The notes beneath the pieces were generated by a model. It was not told where the DNA came from. It was given only the letters and a program-made list of their open reading frames with translations, and searched no databases. Below, piece by piece: positions 50,589 through 59,822 of a stretch of DNA of 64,000 nt. The DNA is from DATJPR01 sp963752915. GTDB taxonomy: Bacteria > Bacteroidota > Ignavibacteria > UBA10030 > UBA6906. How positions within the stretch are numbered: the first letter of the stretch is position 1; each line of letters begins with the position of its first letter. The translations under genes were made by a program, and so were the position numbers. Location of the stretch: contig CAVVZZ010000010.1 in assembly GCA_963752915.1 (NCBI GenBank), positions 124,001 through 188,000 of the forward strand, given 5' to 3'.

Positions 50589-52800
50589 ATGGGCACGAAT
50601 TCTCGTCTCCCGTTCCACCCCTGGCTGCAATTGTCGGTCAGGGGTTTTTCGATTCTTCTTTTCTCCTTCTTCACAATCACGCATTCCTCGGCCGCGCATG
50701 TTCGCCGCGGTGTCGTCCTTCACACAACCACCGATGTTCCTCTTGCAGGAGTCGTCATTCGGGTTGTCCCGGGCGGACGCGTATCTCTCTCAGGTCAGAA
50801 CGGCGAATTTGAGATCACCACTCCGGATTCGCTCCCCTGCGTTGCGGAATTCCGGCGGATGGGGTTTGCTCCTGTGGATGTTCCGCTGGATCCTTCCGAA
50901 GGCAGTGCGTCGCCGTTGCAGGTGCGGCTTGCGGAAACTGTCTACTCTGTTGATCCGGTTGTGACCACCGCCACGCGCGAAGCCGCCACGGTGGATGATG
51001 TCCCGTTTTCTATGAGCGCGGTCTCTGCTTCGGATCTCCGGATGCGCAGCGCGAACAACCTCGGCGAGCTGCTGGAATCGGTTCCCGGGGTCCTCCTGCA
51101 ATCCTACGGCGGCTTGGGAGATATCCAGACACTCTCTATCCGCGGGTCCACCGCCAATCAGGTCCTGATCCTGCTGGATGGTCAGCGTCTCAGCTCGGCG
51201 CAATCGGGCGAGATCGACCTGAGTACCCTGCCGCTCGAATCGGTGCAACGTATCGAGGTGGTTCGCGGAGGGGCATCGGCGCAGTATGGCGCGGATGCAA
51301 TGGGCGGGGTGGTGAACATCATCACCGGTCCCGCAACGCTCACCGGCATGTCGAGTCTGTCCGCGGGAACAACGCTCGGCTCGTTCGGAACACGCGGCGC
51401 ACATGTCGGGGGTTCGTTCGGCCTCGGGATGGTATCGTCGTCATTCGGCTACCGCTATCTTCAGAGCGATAATTCATATTCCTTTGTCGGCGCAGATGGG
51501 AGGGAAACGCCGAGGATGAACGCCGATATCCTGGCACACGTGCTCACAGGAAGAATTGAAACACGCCTGGACGAGGAGGGCGGACGCGTTCTCCTGAACG
51601 TCGAGTATCTCCACCAGGAATCCGGCGATCCGGGCTCGATCACGTTTCCCCTGGCCCACGCGCGCAAACTCACCCGGAATCTCCTGGGAGATCTTACCAT
51701 GGAGGAGCCGCTCGGCTCGCACCTCCTCAGCCTTCACACGTATCTCCAGATCCTCCGTTTCGGGTATACGGATCCGGACAGCTATATCCCGACGGCCGCC
51801 GATAATCGCAACACTGCGGCGGGATTCGAAGCCAATGACAACCTCGTGTTCTCAAAACGTGTCACGATCACCGGCGGCTACAGTTTTCGCTCCGACCGGT
51901 ACGCGGGAAACTCCCTGTCGGGCGAGCCGTCGCGGACCACGAACGGGCTCTTTGTCCAGAGTGATATTCGTCCGTTGGGATTCGATGGGTCATCGTCGAT
52001 TTCCCTTTCCTTCTTCCCCGCGATCCGTTGGGACCATTCTTCGGATTTCGGCGGATCGGTCAGTCCAAAATTCGGGTTGACGGCGTCTGCGGGTTCGGGA
52101 GTCCGAGTCACAGTGAAGGCGAACGCGGGCAGATCGTTTCGCGCACCTACCTTCAATGATCTTTACTGGCCGTCCGACGGGTACACGGTTGGAAATCCTT
52201 CGCTCACTCCGGAGAAATCGACGGACCTCGACGCCGGAATCGTCCTCGCGGTTCCGAACGATGCGCAGATCCACGGCGGGCTCACGTACTACACGAACGA
52301 CGTTCGGGACTTGATCCTTTGGCAGATGCAGCCGAACGGGATCTGGACCCCATCGAACATCGGTCGCGCGATTATCCATGGGTTCGAAGCCGAGGTCGCC
52401 GCCAGTCCGATTCCCGGCGTGCTCCGGTTGACCTGGTCGTTGACGACAGTTGACGCACAGAACCGAACGGACGATCCAACGGTCAACGGGAAAACGGCTG
52501 CCCTACCAGCCGTCAGCAACAAACAAGTTCAGCACGCGAATCAGTCCCGGACCCCTCGATGTGATCGTCGATCTGGTTTCGCTGTCCCGGAGGTTCATCA
52601 ACACCACCAACACCGCGTCGCTTCCACCGGTACACACCATTGACGCGTCAGTCGGCTACAGGATTCCCGTCGGCAGCGGAGACTTGAAGTTCATCTTCGC
52701 CGCGAAGAACCTCGAGAATGTCCGGTATCAGCTTATCGACGACTATCCGTTACCGGGCAGGGAACTGCGGTTTACGATCGATTATCAGGCGAAATTGTGA
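50589..52800 (+). pseudogene. BtuB-like TonB-dependent cobalamin receptor, interrupted by a one-base frameshift
   Basis: The ATG at 50589 lies just after the cobalamin riboswitch and a GGAAGG site. The product has a signal peptide (near residues 14-36), a carboxypeptidase-regulatory-like domain, a plug domain (VPGVLLQSYGGLGDIQTLSIRG, RIEVVRGGASAQYGADAMGGVVN, in parts) and a barrel. At 52491-52494 the run AAAA appears to have one A too many. The first frame ends at 52643 in a nonsense tail, while the barrel continues in the next frame from KRLPYQPSATNKFSTRI to the C-terminal strand ELRFTIDYQAKL at 52800. The loss is near the last strands, which are needed for outer-membrane assembly. Either a sequencing error or a recent mutation. 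Confidence 0.85.
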
Positions 52801-52830
52801 CCGAGGAAGGGGGTATGGGAGAGAGGACAA

Positions 52831-52961
52831 AGACGAATTCTGAGGTCTGAGTGCTGATCTCTGAATTCAGAACTGATAGCATCTGATTGGAAGCACGAGA
52901 ATGCATCAACAACGGCACCGGCTTTTTGCATACTCCTTACTGCCTACTTCCTACTTCCTAC
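52831..52961. repeat. Low-complexity intergenic stretch (AGACGAATTCTGA and TACTTCC families)
   Basis: The left part (52831-52875) is a second copy of the TGAATGCTGA-type repeat found at 12373-12410. The right part (about 52924-52961) is tandem TACTTCC/CCTACTT ending in CTACTC, the reverse complement of the GAGTAGGA family. No gene is seen in the 259-nt gap. Confidence 0.6.
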
Positions 52962-53059
52962 TCCTGGCCCCTCAGATGATCGGGAGTCGTCGACGCACAG
53001 AAGCGGCGTTGGCTGCGTTGCCTCGTCAGCCACGCCGCTTGTGTGCAAGGGAGATTTCG

Positions 53060-53557
53060 TCAATGGCTGAGGCTCCCCGGGTTTGCATCGGTGCCATCAT
53101 AGTCCTCCGGGTAGGGCATCACGTTATTGATCCAGGACAGCGTTGAAAATGCCGGTGCCACACTGTCCGCCTTGGGGACTGCATATTCGTTATAGTACCA
53201 TGCAGCCAGCCGTTGGACCTTCTCCGAAGGATCGAACATCACGGTGCGCCTCACTGCATACTCGCCCCGCTCGTCGCCGATTTTGCTGAGAGCCAGCGCT
53301 GCAACAATCCTTTCCTCTTCGCATCCATTGTGAAGCATCGCCATAAGCGGAACAACGGACTTGCTTGTTCCCACCTCCGCCAGTATCGATGCGGCGCTGA
53401 GTCTGAGACCCATGTTGTCGGTGGCAATCCCAATTAGGAGATTTTGCTCGGCGAGCGGCTGATTATAGGGTTTCCCCGAAGGGTCGGCCGCATAGCCGAG
53501 GAGAGTCGACGTTGCGATCAACACCGCAACCAGAACGAAGCGCTTGAGCAACTTCAT
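53060..53557 (-). CDS. Secreted HEAT-repeat protein
   Basis: A 165-residue protein with a signal peptide (FVLVAVLIATSTLLGYAADP) and two to three HEAT-type repeats (LRLSAASILAEVGTSKSVVPL near residue 55, RIVAALALSKIGDERGEYA near 90). AGGAGG lies 8 nt before the ATG at 53557; the longer open frame upstream is not family-like. It is a periplasmic helical adaptor of unknown partner, transcribed divergently from the LytTR-containing gene. Confidence 0.8.
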   Translation of the reverse strand: MKLLKRFVLVAVLIATSTLLGYAADPSGKPYNQPLAEQNLLIGIATDNMGLRLSAASILAEVGTSKSVVPLMAMLHNGCEEERIVAALALSKIGDERGEYAVRRTVMFDPSEKVQRLAAWYYNEYAVPKADSVAPAFSTLSWINNVMPYPEDYDGTDANPGSLSH

Positions 53558-53794
53558 TGGATTTCCTCCTCTCGAAAACGTGAGAACCGGAACGCTGAAG
53601 GACTTCAACAACACGTGAGCATACGACCCGCCGCAACGCATGTTGCGCTGAATTCGGCACTTGCGGGCTCATTGGTGTGAACTGCTGCATCTGTGCGACG
53701 AACCGCTTGGGCCGAACGGTGAAACCTGCGCCGACGACGTCCGTATATACCCGTATGCCAATCCAGGGAGGATCGGTCGGAGCTTCGTAGTGGC

Positions 53795-55036
53795 ATGTTC
53801 CGGGGCTTTCGATTTACCTCTGTATTCACCGTGCTGAGTGATTGTCGTATGCAGGATGCCCTCCTCGTGAAGCATCGCGGACGTACTCTGATTCTGCGTC
53901 CCGCGGATATCCAATGGATCTCGGCTGAAGGCGACTACGTCGAGATCAATTCCACCGGTCGAAAATTCCTGCTGCGGGATCGCATCAGCAGGCTCGAACG
54001 GGAGTTTGCGCCCGGCGAATTCGTCCGCATCCATCGCTCACTTCTCGTTAACCGCCTTAACGTCAAAGAACTCGAGCCGCGTCCTTTCGGTGAATGCATC
54101 GTGATCCTTGACAGCGGCGTCCGGCTGCCGATGTCCCGCTCGAGGAAGACAATCGTCCTGCGACGTCTGCAGGAAACCCCGATGACACTCCGCTCATCTC
54201 TGCCGTTGCTCCATTTCATAGCGACGATTACTTTTCTGCTGACAGTGCTCTGGTCTGCGGGATACGGCCAACAGTCTGCCATCCAATCGCTCATTGCAAC
54301 CGAGCAGTCGTTCGCGGATCAGTCTGCAGCGATCTCGGCAGACTCGGCGTTTCGGACCTTTATTGCTCCTGATGGGATCCTCCTCCGACCCGATCCGGTG
54401 AATGGCCGGTCCTGGCTTTACCGTAACCCCTCCCCGACGCTCATGCTCCGGTGGAGACCTGCGCTCGGTATCGTCTCGGCAGCGGGAGACCTGGGCTTCA
54501 CGACGGGCCCGTTTGAGGATTGGGAAACCGATGACACCACGAAGGCGCTGTATCACGGCGAATTCATGACGGCATGGAAGCGCCAGACCGACGGATCATG
54601 GCGTTTCGTTTTCGATTTTGGTGCGGGGCACGAGCAAAATACCTGGAAGGAGCCTTCGTCTGTCCGGACAATTCCCACGGAACCTTCCGGTCGAGACGTC
54701 GTCGATACGATCGGCGTACGGGAAAAATTTCTACGCGGCCACGATGCCTCGACGGCAAATCTCTCTTCCGATATCCGGCTACTCAGGCCCGACTCGCTTC
54801 CCATTACCGGTATCCCCCGTGCGGCCGCCGTGCTGGAGCATGAAAACAACGATATTGTGCGCGCTCCGCTCTTTGCGGATGTTGCACGGTCAGGCGATCT
54901 CGCCTATACGTACGGTTCCTTCACTGTTTCGGCGGAAAACGGGGGGTCGAAACGGGGATACTATTTTTCCATCTGGAAACGGAATTCCTTCCACGCATGG
55001 GACCTTCTCTGGGATGTCCTCGGGCGGGCGCGCTAG
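53795..55036 (+). CDS. LytTR DNA-binding domain fused through a membrane segment to a SnoaL/DUF4440-like domain
   Basis: A 413-residue protein with an odd order of parts. Residues about 19-127 are a LytTR DNA-binding domain (ILRPADIQWISAEGDYVEIN, then FVRIHRSLLVNRLNVKELEP). At residue 130 a Met starts MTLRSSLPLLH and a hydrophobic stretch ending SAGYGQQ, which would be a perfect signal peptide if translation began there. The remaining 250 residues look like two SnoaL/DUF4440 modules (IQSLIATEQSFADQSAAIS; FGAGHEQNTW). It could be a membrane-anchored one-component regulator, or two overlapping products from one frame. Start uncertain among ATG 53795, GTG 53831 and ATG 53849. Confidence 0.75.
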   Translation: MFRGFRFTSVFTVLSDCRMQDALLVKHRGRTLILRPADIQWISAEGDYVEINSTGRKFLLRDRISRLEREFAPGEFVRIHRSLLVNRLNVKELEPRPFGECIVILDSGVRLPMSRSRKTIVLRRLQETPMTLRSSLPLLHFIATITFLLTVLWSAGYGQQSAIQSLIATEQSFADQSAAISADSAFRTFIAPDGILLRPDPVNGRSWLYRNPSPTLMLRWRPALGIVSAAGDLGFTTGPFEDWETDDTTKALYHGEFMTAWKRQTDGSWRFVFDFGAGHEQNTWKEPSSVRTIPTEPSGRDVVDTIGVREKFLRGHDASTANLSSDIRLLRPDSLPITGIPRAAAVLEHENNDIVRAPLFADVARSGDLAYTYGSFTVSAENGGSKRGYYFSIWKRNSFHAWDLLWDVLGRAR

Positions 55037-55195
55037 GATCTTTGCCTTTCAACTTCCTTCTTAATACATTCCTTCCACGTTGACGCAAGAATCTCGCTCA
55101 CTGTAAAGCGCCACAGTCTCTTTGCCGTTCTTTGAGAGACAGGGCTCCGGTGGTTCTCCCCACGCCTGAGATGTCCATCCATTCTTTTCGACCCC

Positions 55196-56512
55196 TTGGC
55201 CGGCACCTTGAAACAATCGATACCCATATTTATCGCGGCATTCCTTGTCATCGTCTTCGTCTCGGTATTTTTGCTGGAACGACTCGGTGGCTTTTCCGAC
55301 GCGTCAGACGGCGTCGTGCGCGTCTATTACGCGGACAACATCTCCCCGTCCCATCAGTGGATCATTGACGAGTTCAACCGTCTTCACCGCGGGCGGATCG
55401 AGGTCGTCCCCGTCAATCTCCCGTTCGAAAAATTCTCGACGAACGAGAGGAAAGAACTTCTTGCGCGGTCCCTGCGGAACAAGAGCGATCGGCTGGACAT
55501 TTTTGCAGTGGACTTGATCTGGGTCCCGCGGTTCTCGCGATGGTGCGAGCCGCTCGACGGGCTTGTTCCACCCGGCCTGCGGGATCACATCATCTCCCAG
55601 GCGCAGGAGTCGTGCATCTTTGACAGCGCGCTTGTTGCACTCCCCGTCTATCTGGACGTCGGACTGCTCTACTATCGAAGGGATCTCTTCCGGAACCTTC
55701 CCCAGGGCGCACTTCTCGAACAGGAACTCCGGTCGTCCATGCCGTGGAACCGGTTTGATTCGCTCGGGAAGGCCGCCATCAAGAGTGGACGACCGTTCTA
55801 TCTGTTTCAGGCGAATGACTTCGAGGGCCTCACATGCAGTTATTTTGAAATGATCGCCGGTCAGGATCGGGAGTTCTTTCACCGCCGGCCGCTCGATTTT
55901 GAATCGCCTGTTGCGCGGAAGGCGCTTCATATGCTGGTCGATTTTGTTCGAAAAGACGGCATCACGCCTCCGGCGGTGGCCGAGTTTGACGAGATCCGGA
56001 GCTACACGTACGCAATGGATCACGATGCATACTGCGTGCGCGGGTGGCCGAACTTCATCGAGAGCTTCCAGTCGGGAAATCTCTTTCAGGCGAAAGTGGA
56101 TTCGCTGGAGCGTGCCCCTCTACCGCATTTCCCGGGCAGAAATTCTGTGACCGTGTTCGGCGGATGGAACCTCATGATCTCTCGCTACAGCACAAAGAAA
56201 AAGGAAGCGATGGAGTTTGCCGCATTCATTCAGAGAAAAAACGTCCAGCAGAAGCTGTTTGAGATCGGAGGCTACATTCCGACTACGACCGACGTGTACG
56301 CGGATTCGGCGTACCTCGCTGCGCATCCGACGTTGCGGTTCTACCGGGACCTGATCGCGGACGGGTTCCACCGTCCCGCTCTGGTCGACTACACAAAGAT
56401 GTCCGACATCATCTCGCGCGCGGTGCACCGGGCAATCAAGGGGGAAGTCGAGCCCGATTCTGCGCTGAGGGAAGCTGCGCGCGAAATCCGGAAAGAGGGA
56501 GCGACAGAATGA
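55196..56512 (+). CDS. Membrane-anchored solute-binding protein of a sensor operon
   Basis: A 438-residue protein of the ABC sugar-binding (SBP family 1) type. A single N-terminal membrane segment (IPIFIAAFLVIVFVSVFLL) without a lipobox anchors it. The two lobes show VVRVYYADNISPSHQWIIDEFNRLH near residue 41 (in parts), SDRLDIFAVDLIWVPRFSRW near 97, and FGGWNLMISRYSTKKKEAMEFAAFI near 318. No ABC permease or ATPase genes are near; instead its stop overlaps the start of a histidine kinase (ATGA), so it probably presents a ligand, likely a sugar, to the kinase. The start is TTG at 55196, with no strong ribosome site. Confidence 0.85.
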   Translation: MAGTLKQSIPIFIAAFLVIVFVSVFLLERLGGFSDASDGVVRVYYADNISPSHQWIIDEFNRLHRGRIEVVPVNLPFEKFSTNERKELLARSLRNKSDRLDIFAVDLIWVPRFSRWCEPLDGLVPPGLRDHIISQAQESCIFDSALVALPVYLDVGLLYYRRDLFRNLPQGALLEQELRSSMPWNRFDSLGKAAIKSGRPFYLFQANDFEGLTCSYFEMIAGQDREFFHRRPLDFESPVARKALHMLVDFVRKDGITPPAVAEFDEIRSYTYAMDHDAYCVRGWPNFIESFQSGNLFQAKVDSLERAPLPHFPGRNSVTVFGGWNLMISRYSTKKKEAMEFAAFIQRKNVQQKLFEIGGYIPTTTDVYADSAYLAAHPTLRFYRDLIADGFHRPALVDYTKMSDIISRAVHRAIKGEVEPDSALREAAREIRKEGATE

Positions 56513-58104
56513 CGGGCGACGACCATACAGCGGGCGGCTGGACGAGGTGGGGCAAGGGCTTTCTTGAGCATGTGAAGACCCATCAGTTCAATCTCAAGCA
56601 TGTCACGGTCCTCTTCATCGTCCTGCTCGTGTTCCAGCTCGTTGTTTCCGTCCTTCACAAGACATCGCTTTCGAAGTTCCTTGGCAGAACCCAGGAGTGG
56701 TATCAACAGGATTCCGCGGAGCGGCTCGCCAACCTGACCACGACGTCGCTCGAGTTGTTGCTGGAAGGCCATGAAGGCAAACCGACGATGTCCGTGCGCG
56801 ACACACGGAAGCTGGTCCAGGGGTTGAATATCATCCTCAACCAGCAGCTCCTGAACCAGAACGTCAAAGAAGTATGCGTTATTGTCCCGACCGACAGCGG
56901 GGTGGCGGCGATCGACGATGGGAACGAGCTCTATTCCTATATGTTTGAAGGCAATCGCTTCCCCCGGGGGGCGAACACTGCCCATCTCCAGGCAATTGCG
57001 CTGTATCGGTCCCTCAGCAACGACCTGAAACGATCCGAACAAATCCAGAGCGTTCTCGAAGGAAGACAGACGTTCCATGTCTTCGTACCGTTCGTTCCCC
57101 GCGGCGAATTCATGGGTGCGGTCTATATGCGGAACACCCCGGATTTCAGCTTCATCTCACGGGAAGTCATCACCAACTACGATGAGATTTCGCTGACGTT
57201 CTCTGCGCTGATCCTCTTCGGGCTGCTTTCGATGTTCTTCATCTCCTCGTACACCCTGAAACAGCGCAACGACACGCTGCAGCTTCTCTTTCAGAAAGAG
57301 AAGGAACATCTTGCCGAGCAGATCCATTATGAGAAAGAACTGCTGTTCACAAAGCGGATCTACCATACGCATCACAAGGCCGAGAAGATCATGGGATTCA
57401 TCAAGGATGATCTTCGGGCTCTTGCGCCGGTGAACATGGAAGAGGTCAAACACAGGGTCACCAAGTATTCGAATTTCATCGCCCGGGTGATCTATGACAT
57501 GAAATGGTTCGATCCGCCCATCCAGACCATCCGCGGGCCGCTGTTCAACACCAATGTCAACGACGTCATCCGGTTCCTGGTCAGGAATGTCTTTCAGCGC
57601 GTGACGAAGGCCCCGGGCGGAGTGCGGTTTGACCTTGCGCTTGCGGAAGAGGTTCCCCCCGTCCACATCAATGAGTTCGTGGTGTGGGAATCCTTCGAAC
57701 CCATCATCCAGAACTGCATCGAACACGGGGGGGTCGCCGATCTCGTCGTCTCGGTGACGAGCAGTTATGACCGCGCGTCGGAAACGGCAACCATCGTTAT
57801 TCGAGACAACGGTGTCGGCCTGGCGCCGGGCCTTCTCGTCAAGAACACGGCGGGTGTCCGCCGGGTGTTCCTCGAAAGCGTTTCGACGAAGTCGTCCGAT
57901 GGACGGCATTCCGGCTACGGGTGCTACCTGGCGCATGAAATCGCAACACAGCGCTGTGGCTGGCAACTCGATGCCGACAACGACCCGGCGGGCGGTGCCA
58001 GGTTCACCTTTACCATTCATTACGAAGCGTCCCGGCGTGGAACGGACCCAACGCCTGCGGTCCTTCCCTCCGGCGGGACCGGCAGTGCGGTACTCCCCGG
58101 ATAG
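56509..58104 (+). CDS. Membrane sensor histidine kinase
   Basis: A 531-residue kinase. TM1 is near 32-49 and TM2 near 227-248, with a periplasmic domain of about 175 residues between them containing PTDSGVAAIDDGNELY and FVPRGEFMGAVYMRN, which reads like a Cache-type sensor. A coiled linker (about 251-280) leads to RIYHTHHKAEKIMGF (His candidates 286, 288 and 289). The ATPase domain has an N box in IIQNCIEHGG (Asn402), a G1 box DNGVGL (433-438) and a G2 box SGYGCYLAHE (468-477). The H box is not one of the common types. It is translationally coupled to the binding protein and followed by a sigma-54 response regulator after 61 nt. Confidence 0.9.
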   Translation: MTGDDHTAGGWTRWGKGFLEHVKTHQFNLKHVTVLFIVLLVFQLVVSVLHKTSLSKFLGRTQEWYQQDSAERLANLTTTSLELLLEGHEGKPTMSVRDTRKLVQGLNIILNQQLLNQNVKEVCVIVPTDSGVAAIDDGNELYSYMFEGNRFPRGANTAHLQAIALYRSLSNDLKRSEQIQSVLEGRQTFHVFVPFVPRGEFMGAVYMRNTPDFSFISREVITNYDEISLTFSALILFGLLSMFFISSYTLKQRNDTLQLLFQKEKEHLAEQIHYEKELLFTKRIYHTHHKAEKIMGFIKDDLRALAPVNMEEVKHRVTKYSNFIARVIYDMKWFDPPIQTIRGPLFNTNVNDVIRFLVRNVFQRVTKAPGGVRFDLALAEEVPPVHINEFVVWESFEPIIQNCIEHGGVADLVVSVTSSYDRASETATIVIRDNGVGLAPGLLVKNTAGVRRVFLESVSTKSSDGRHSGYGCYLAHEIATQRCGWQLDADNDPAGGARFTFTIHYEASRRGTDPTPAVLPSGGTGSAVLPG

Positions 58105-58165
58105 TTGTGCGACGGTGGTCCGGTGACGCCAGGAATCAATCGATACACTCGATGGGAAGTCCACT

Positions 58166-59623
58166 ATGCTCGACGGTGAACGCATACGCATCCTGTTGAT
58201 TGAGGACGAGGAGTTCGATGTCCGACGGGTGTTGAACACCCTGATTCCCTTTGCCGACCGCATCCAGATCAGCGACACGGTCTCCAATGGGAACGACGCA
58301 ATCGGGTTGCTCAAAAGCGGGAAAGACCGGTTCGACCTCGTGATCATGGATTTTCAGATCGCCGGCGGGCTCATGGGTGAACAGCTGATCCGTGAGATCA
58401 AGCGGATCGATTCTTCACTCCAGATCATCGTGATCACGAAAATGACGATCAACATCACTGACTTTGACTTTGCGAACCGGTTGATGCAGGCGGGAGCATT
58501 CTGGTATTGCACCAAGTACCCCGGTGACATCGAAGACCAGATCTACCAGCCGACGGATTTTATCCTGAGCATCGTGAATGCCTTCCGGAAGAGACAGCTC
58601 GAACGGGAGCAAAGCAGATCAAAAAAGCGTTTCGCGCAGACCATTCAGGGGATCCTGGCCGGGAAGCAAATCCTCGGCAGCTCGCCGGTGATCGAGGACC
58701 TCCGGCGGGAAATGCAAAAGTGTATGGAGACGTCCGCTCCCGTGCTCATTTCCGGAGCGTCCGGGACCGGCAAAGAGCTTGTCGCGCTGAACATTCACTA
58801 TTCGGGCGGGAGGCGATTCGAAAATTTCGTCCCGGTGAATTGCGGGAGTCTCCCGCATGAATTGATTGAAAGCGAACTATTTGGCTATGAAAAGGGAGCA
58901 TTCACCGGCGCGAATCAACGCAAGCTCGGCCTCTTCGAAGTCGCAAACCACGGAACGCTCTTCCTCGATGAGATTGCCGAGATGCCCGGGCCGGCGCAGG
59001 TCAAGCTTCTCAGGGTGCTCCAGGAAGGAGAGATCGAAAAGATCGGGAGGACGGAAAAGATCAAAGTGGATGTGCGCATTATTGCCGCAACGAACAAGGA
59101 CCTGTTCCACGAGGTCGAGCTGGGGCGCTTCCGTGAAGATTTGTTCTATCGCCTCAACGTGCTTCCCATCCGAGTCCCTTCCCTGAAGGAACGGCGTGAG
59201 GACATCCGGTCGCTCATTGATACCTTCATGGCTCAGTTTTCGATGGAAATGAACAGGGTTTGCCCGGCGTTCGACGACGAGGCGTTGCGCCTGCTTGAAC
59301 AGCAGGACTGGCCCGGCAATGTTCGTGAGCTCAAGAATGTGGTCCAGCGACTTGCATTCGACGGGACAAGCGTGATCACAGTTGCGCAGACAGAGATCGC
59401 CCTCGGAAGGCGTGTGAGGGGTCCGGCAGATGAGCATCGCTTCCTGATCGACATTCAGTCCGGCGACGCAGCTCCGTCGTGGCGGCAGATGGAACACCTT
59501 GTCCGCGATAAATACTTCCGCTTCATCCGTGAACAATCGTCGTCGGATGCTGAGGCGGCAAAGAAACTCGGCCTTGCGCCGCCGAATTATCACCGGATGT
59601 GCAAAGAACTCGGCATCAAGTAA
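58166..59623 (+). CDS. Sigma-54-dependent response regulator (NtrC family)
   Basis: A 485-residue regulator. Receiver: acidic pocket EDEE near residue 13, phospho-acceptor Asp62 in VIMDFQI, and Lys117 in CTKYPGD; it has a short insert in its second half. AAA+: Walker A GASGTGKE (197-204), intact GAFTGA (244-249), TLFLDEIAEM, and FREDLFYRLN. The C-terminal HTH is SDAEAAKKLGLAPPNYHRMCKELG. It can therefore activate sigma-54 promoters. It is third in the binding protein/kinase/regulator operon and points at the GH16 and GH2 genes, the second of which has a sigma-54-like promoter. Confidence 0.95.
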   Translation: MLDGERIRILLIEDEEFDVRRVLNTLIPFADRIQISDTVSNGNDAIGLLKSGKDRFDLVIMDFQIAGGLMGEQLIREIKRIDSSLQIIVITKMTINITDFDFANRLMQAGAFWYCTKYPGDIEDQIYQPTDFILSIVNAFRKRQLEREQSRSKKRFAQTIQGILAGKQILGSSPVIEDLRREMQKCMETSAPVLISGASGTGKELVALNIHYSGGRRFENFVPVNCGSLPHELIESELFGYEKGAFTGANQRKLGLFEVANHGTLFLDEIAEMPGPAQVKLLRVLQEGEIEKIGRTEKIKVDVRIIAATNKDLFHEVELGRFREDLFYRLNVLPIRVPSLKERREDIRSLIDTFMAQFSMEMNRVCPAFDDEALRLLEQQDWPGNVRELKNVVQRLAFDGTSVITVAQTEIALGRRVRGPADEHRFLIDIQSGDAAPSWRQMEHLVRDKYFRFIREQSSSDAEAAKKLGLAPPNYHRMCKELGIK

Positions 59624-59642
59624 AGATCAATAGTCAATGGTC

Positions 59643-59702
59643 AGTGGATCCGTCCCGCCCATGGCGGGACGAGACCTCGTCTCGAACTCCGTTCGAGACG
59701 GG
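59643..59702. repeat. Two-hairpin 60-nt intergenic element, copy 2
   Basis: Same length and stems as the copy at 1711-1770: GTCCCGCC/GGCGGGAC (loop CAT) and CGTCTCGAAC/GTTCGAGACG (loop TCC). It lies between the response regulator and the GH16 gene, flanked on both sides by the AGTCAATGG/AGTCGATGG low-complexity family. Confidence 0.85.
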
Positions 59703-59755
59703 CAATAGTCGATGGACAACCGGGATGCATGTGGGAGGGCAGGGATACTAGATTG

Positions 59756-59790
59756 GCGCCCGCAGAGAACACGATCAGGTTGGCGGGCGC
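59756..59790 (+). promoter_or_regulatory. Inverted repeat in the GH16 leader
   Basis: GCGCCCGC (59756-59763) and GCGGGCGC (59783-59790) form an 8-bp stem with a 19-nt loop, 33 nt before the start codon. It may be an operator or a leader hairpin. No -24/-12 promoter is seen here. Confidence 0.4.
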
Positions 59791-59822
59791 GGAAAGTTTC
59801 AGACAAATTGCCAGGGCGACAC

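Noticed and set aside
55196..55212. TTGGCCG-GCACC-TTGAA as a sigma-54 promoter of the sensor operon
   Set aside because: The -24 half fits, but the -12 half does not have GC, and it overlaps the best start codon of the binding protein.
55033..55251. A 72-codon minus-strand frame in the gap before the binding-protein gene, ending SEILASTWKECIKKEVERQRS in composition
   Set aside because: Its C-terminal part looks protein-like, but it overlaps the start of the binding-protein gene, has no ribosome site and matches no family I know. Possibly a remnant; not called.
59754..59800. Two TTGGCG words as sigma-54 promoters of the GH16 gene
   Set aside because: Neither has TTGC 5 nt after it; they are better explained as parts of a GC-rich inverted repeat.
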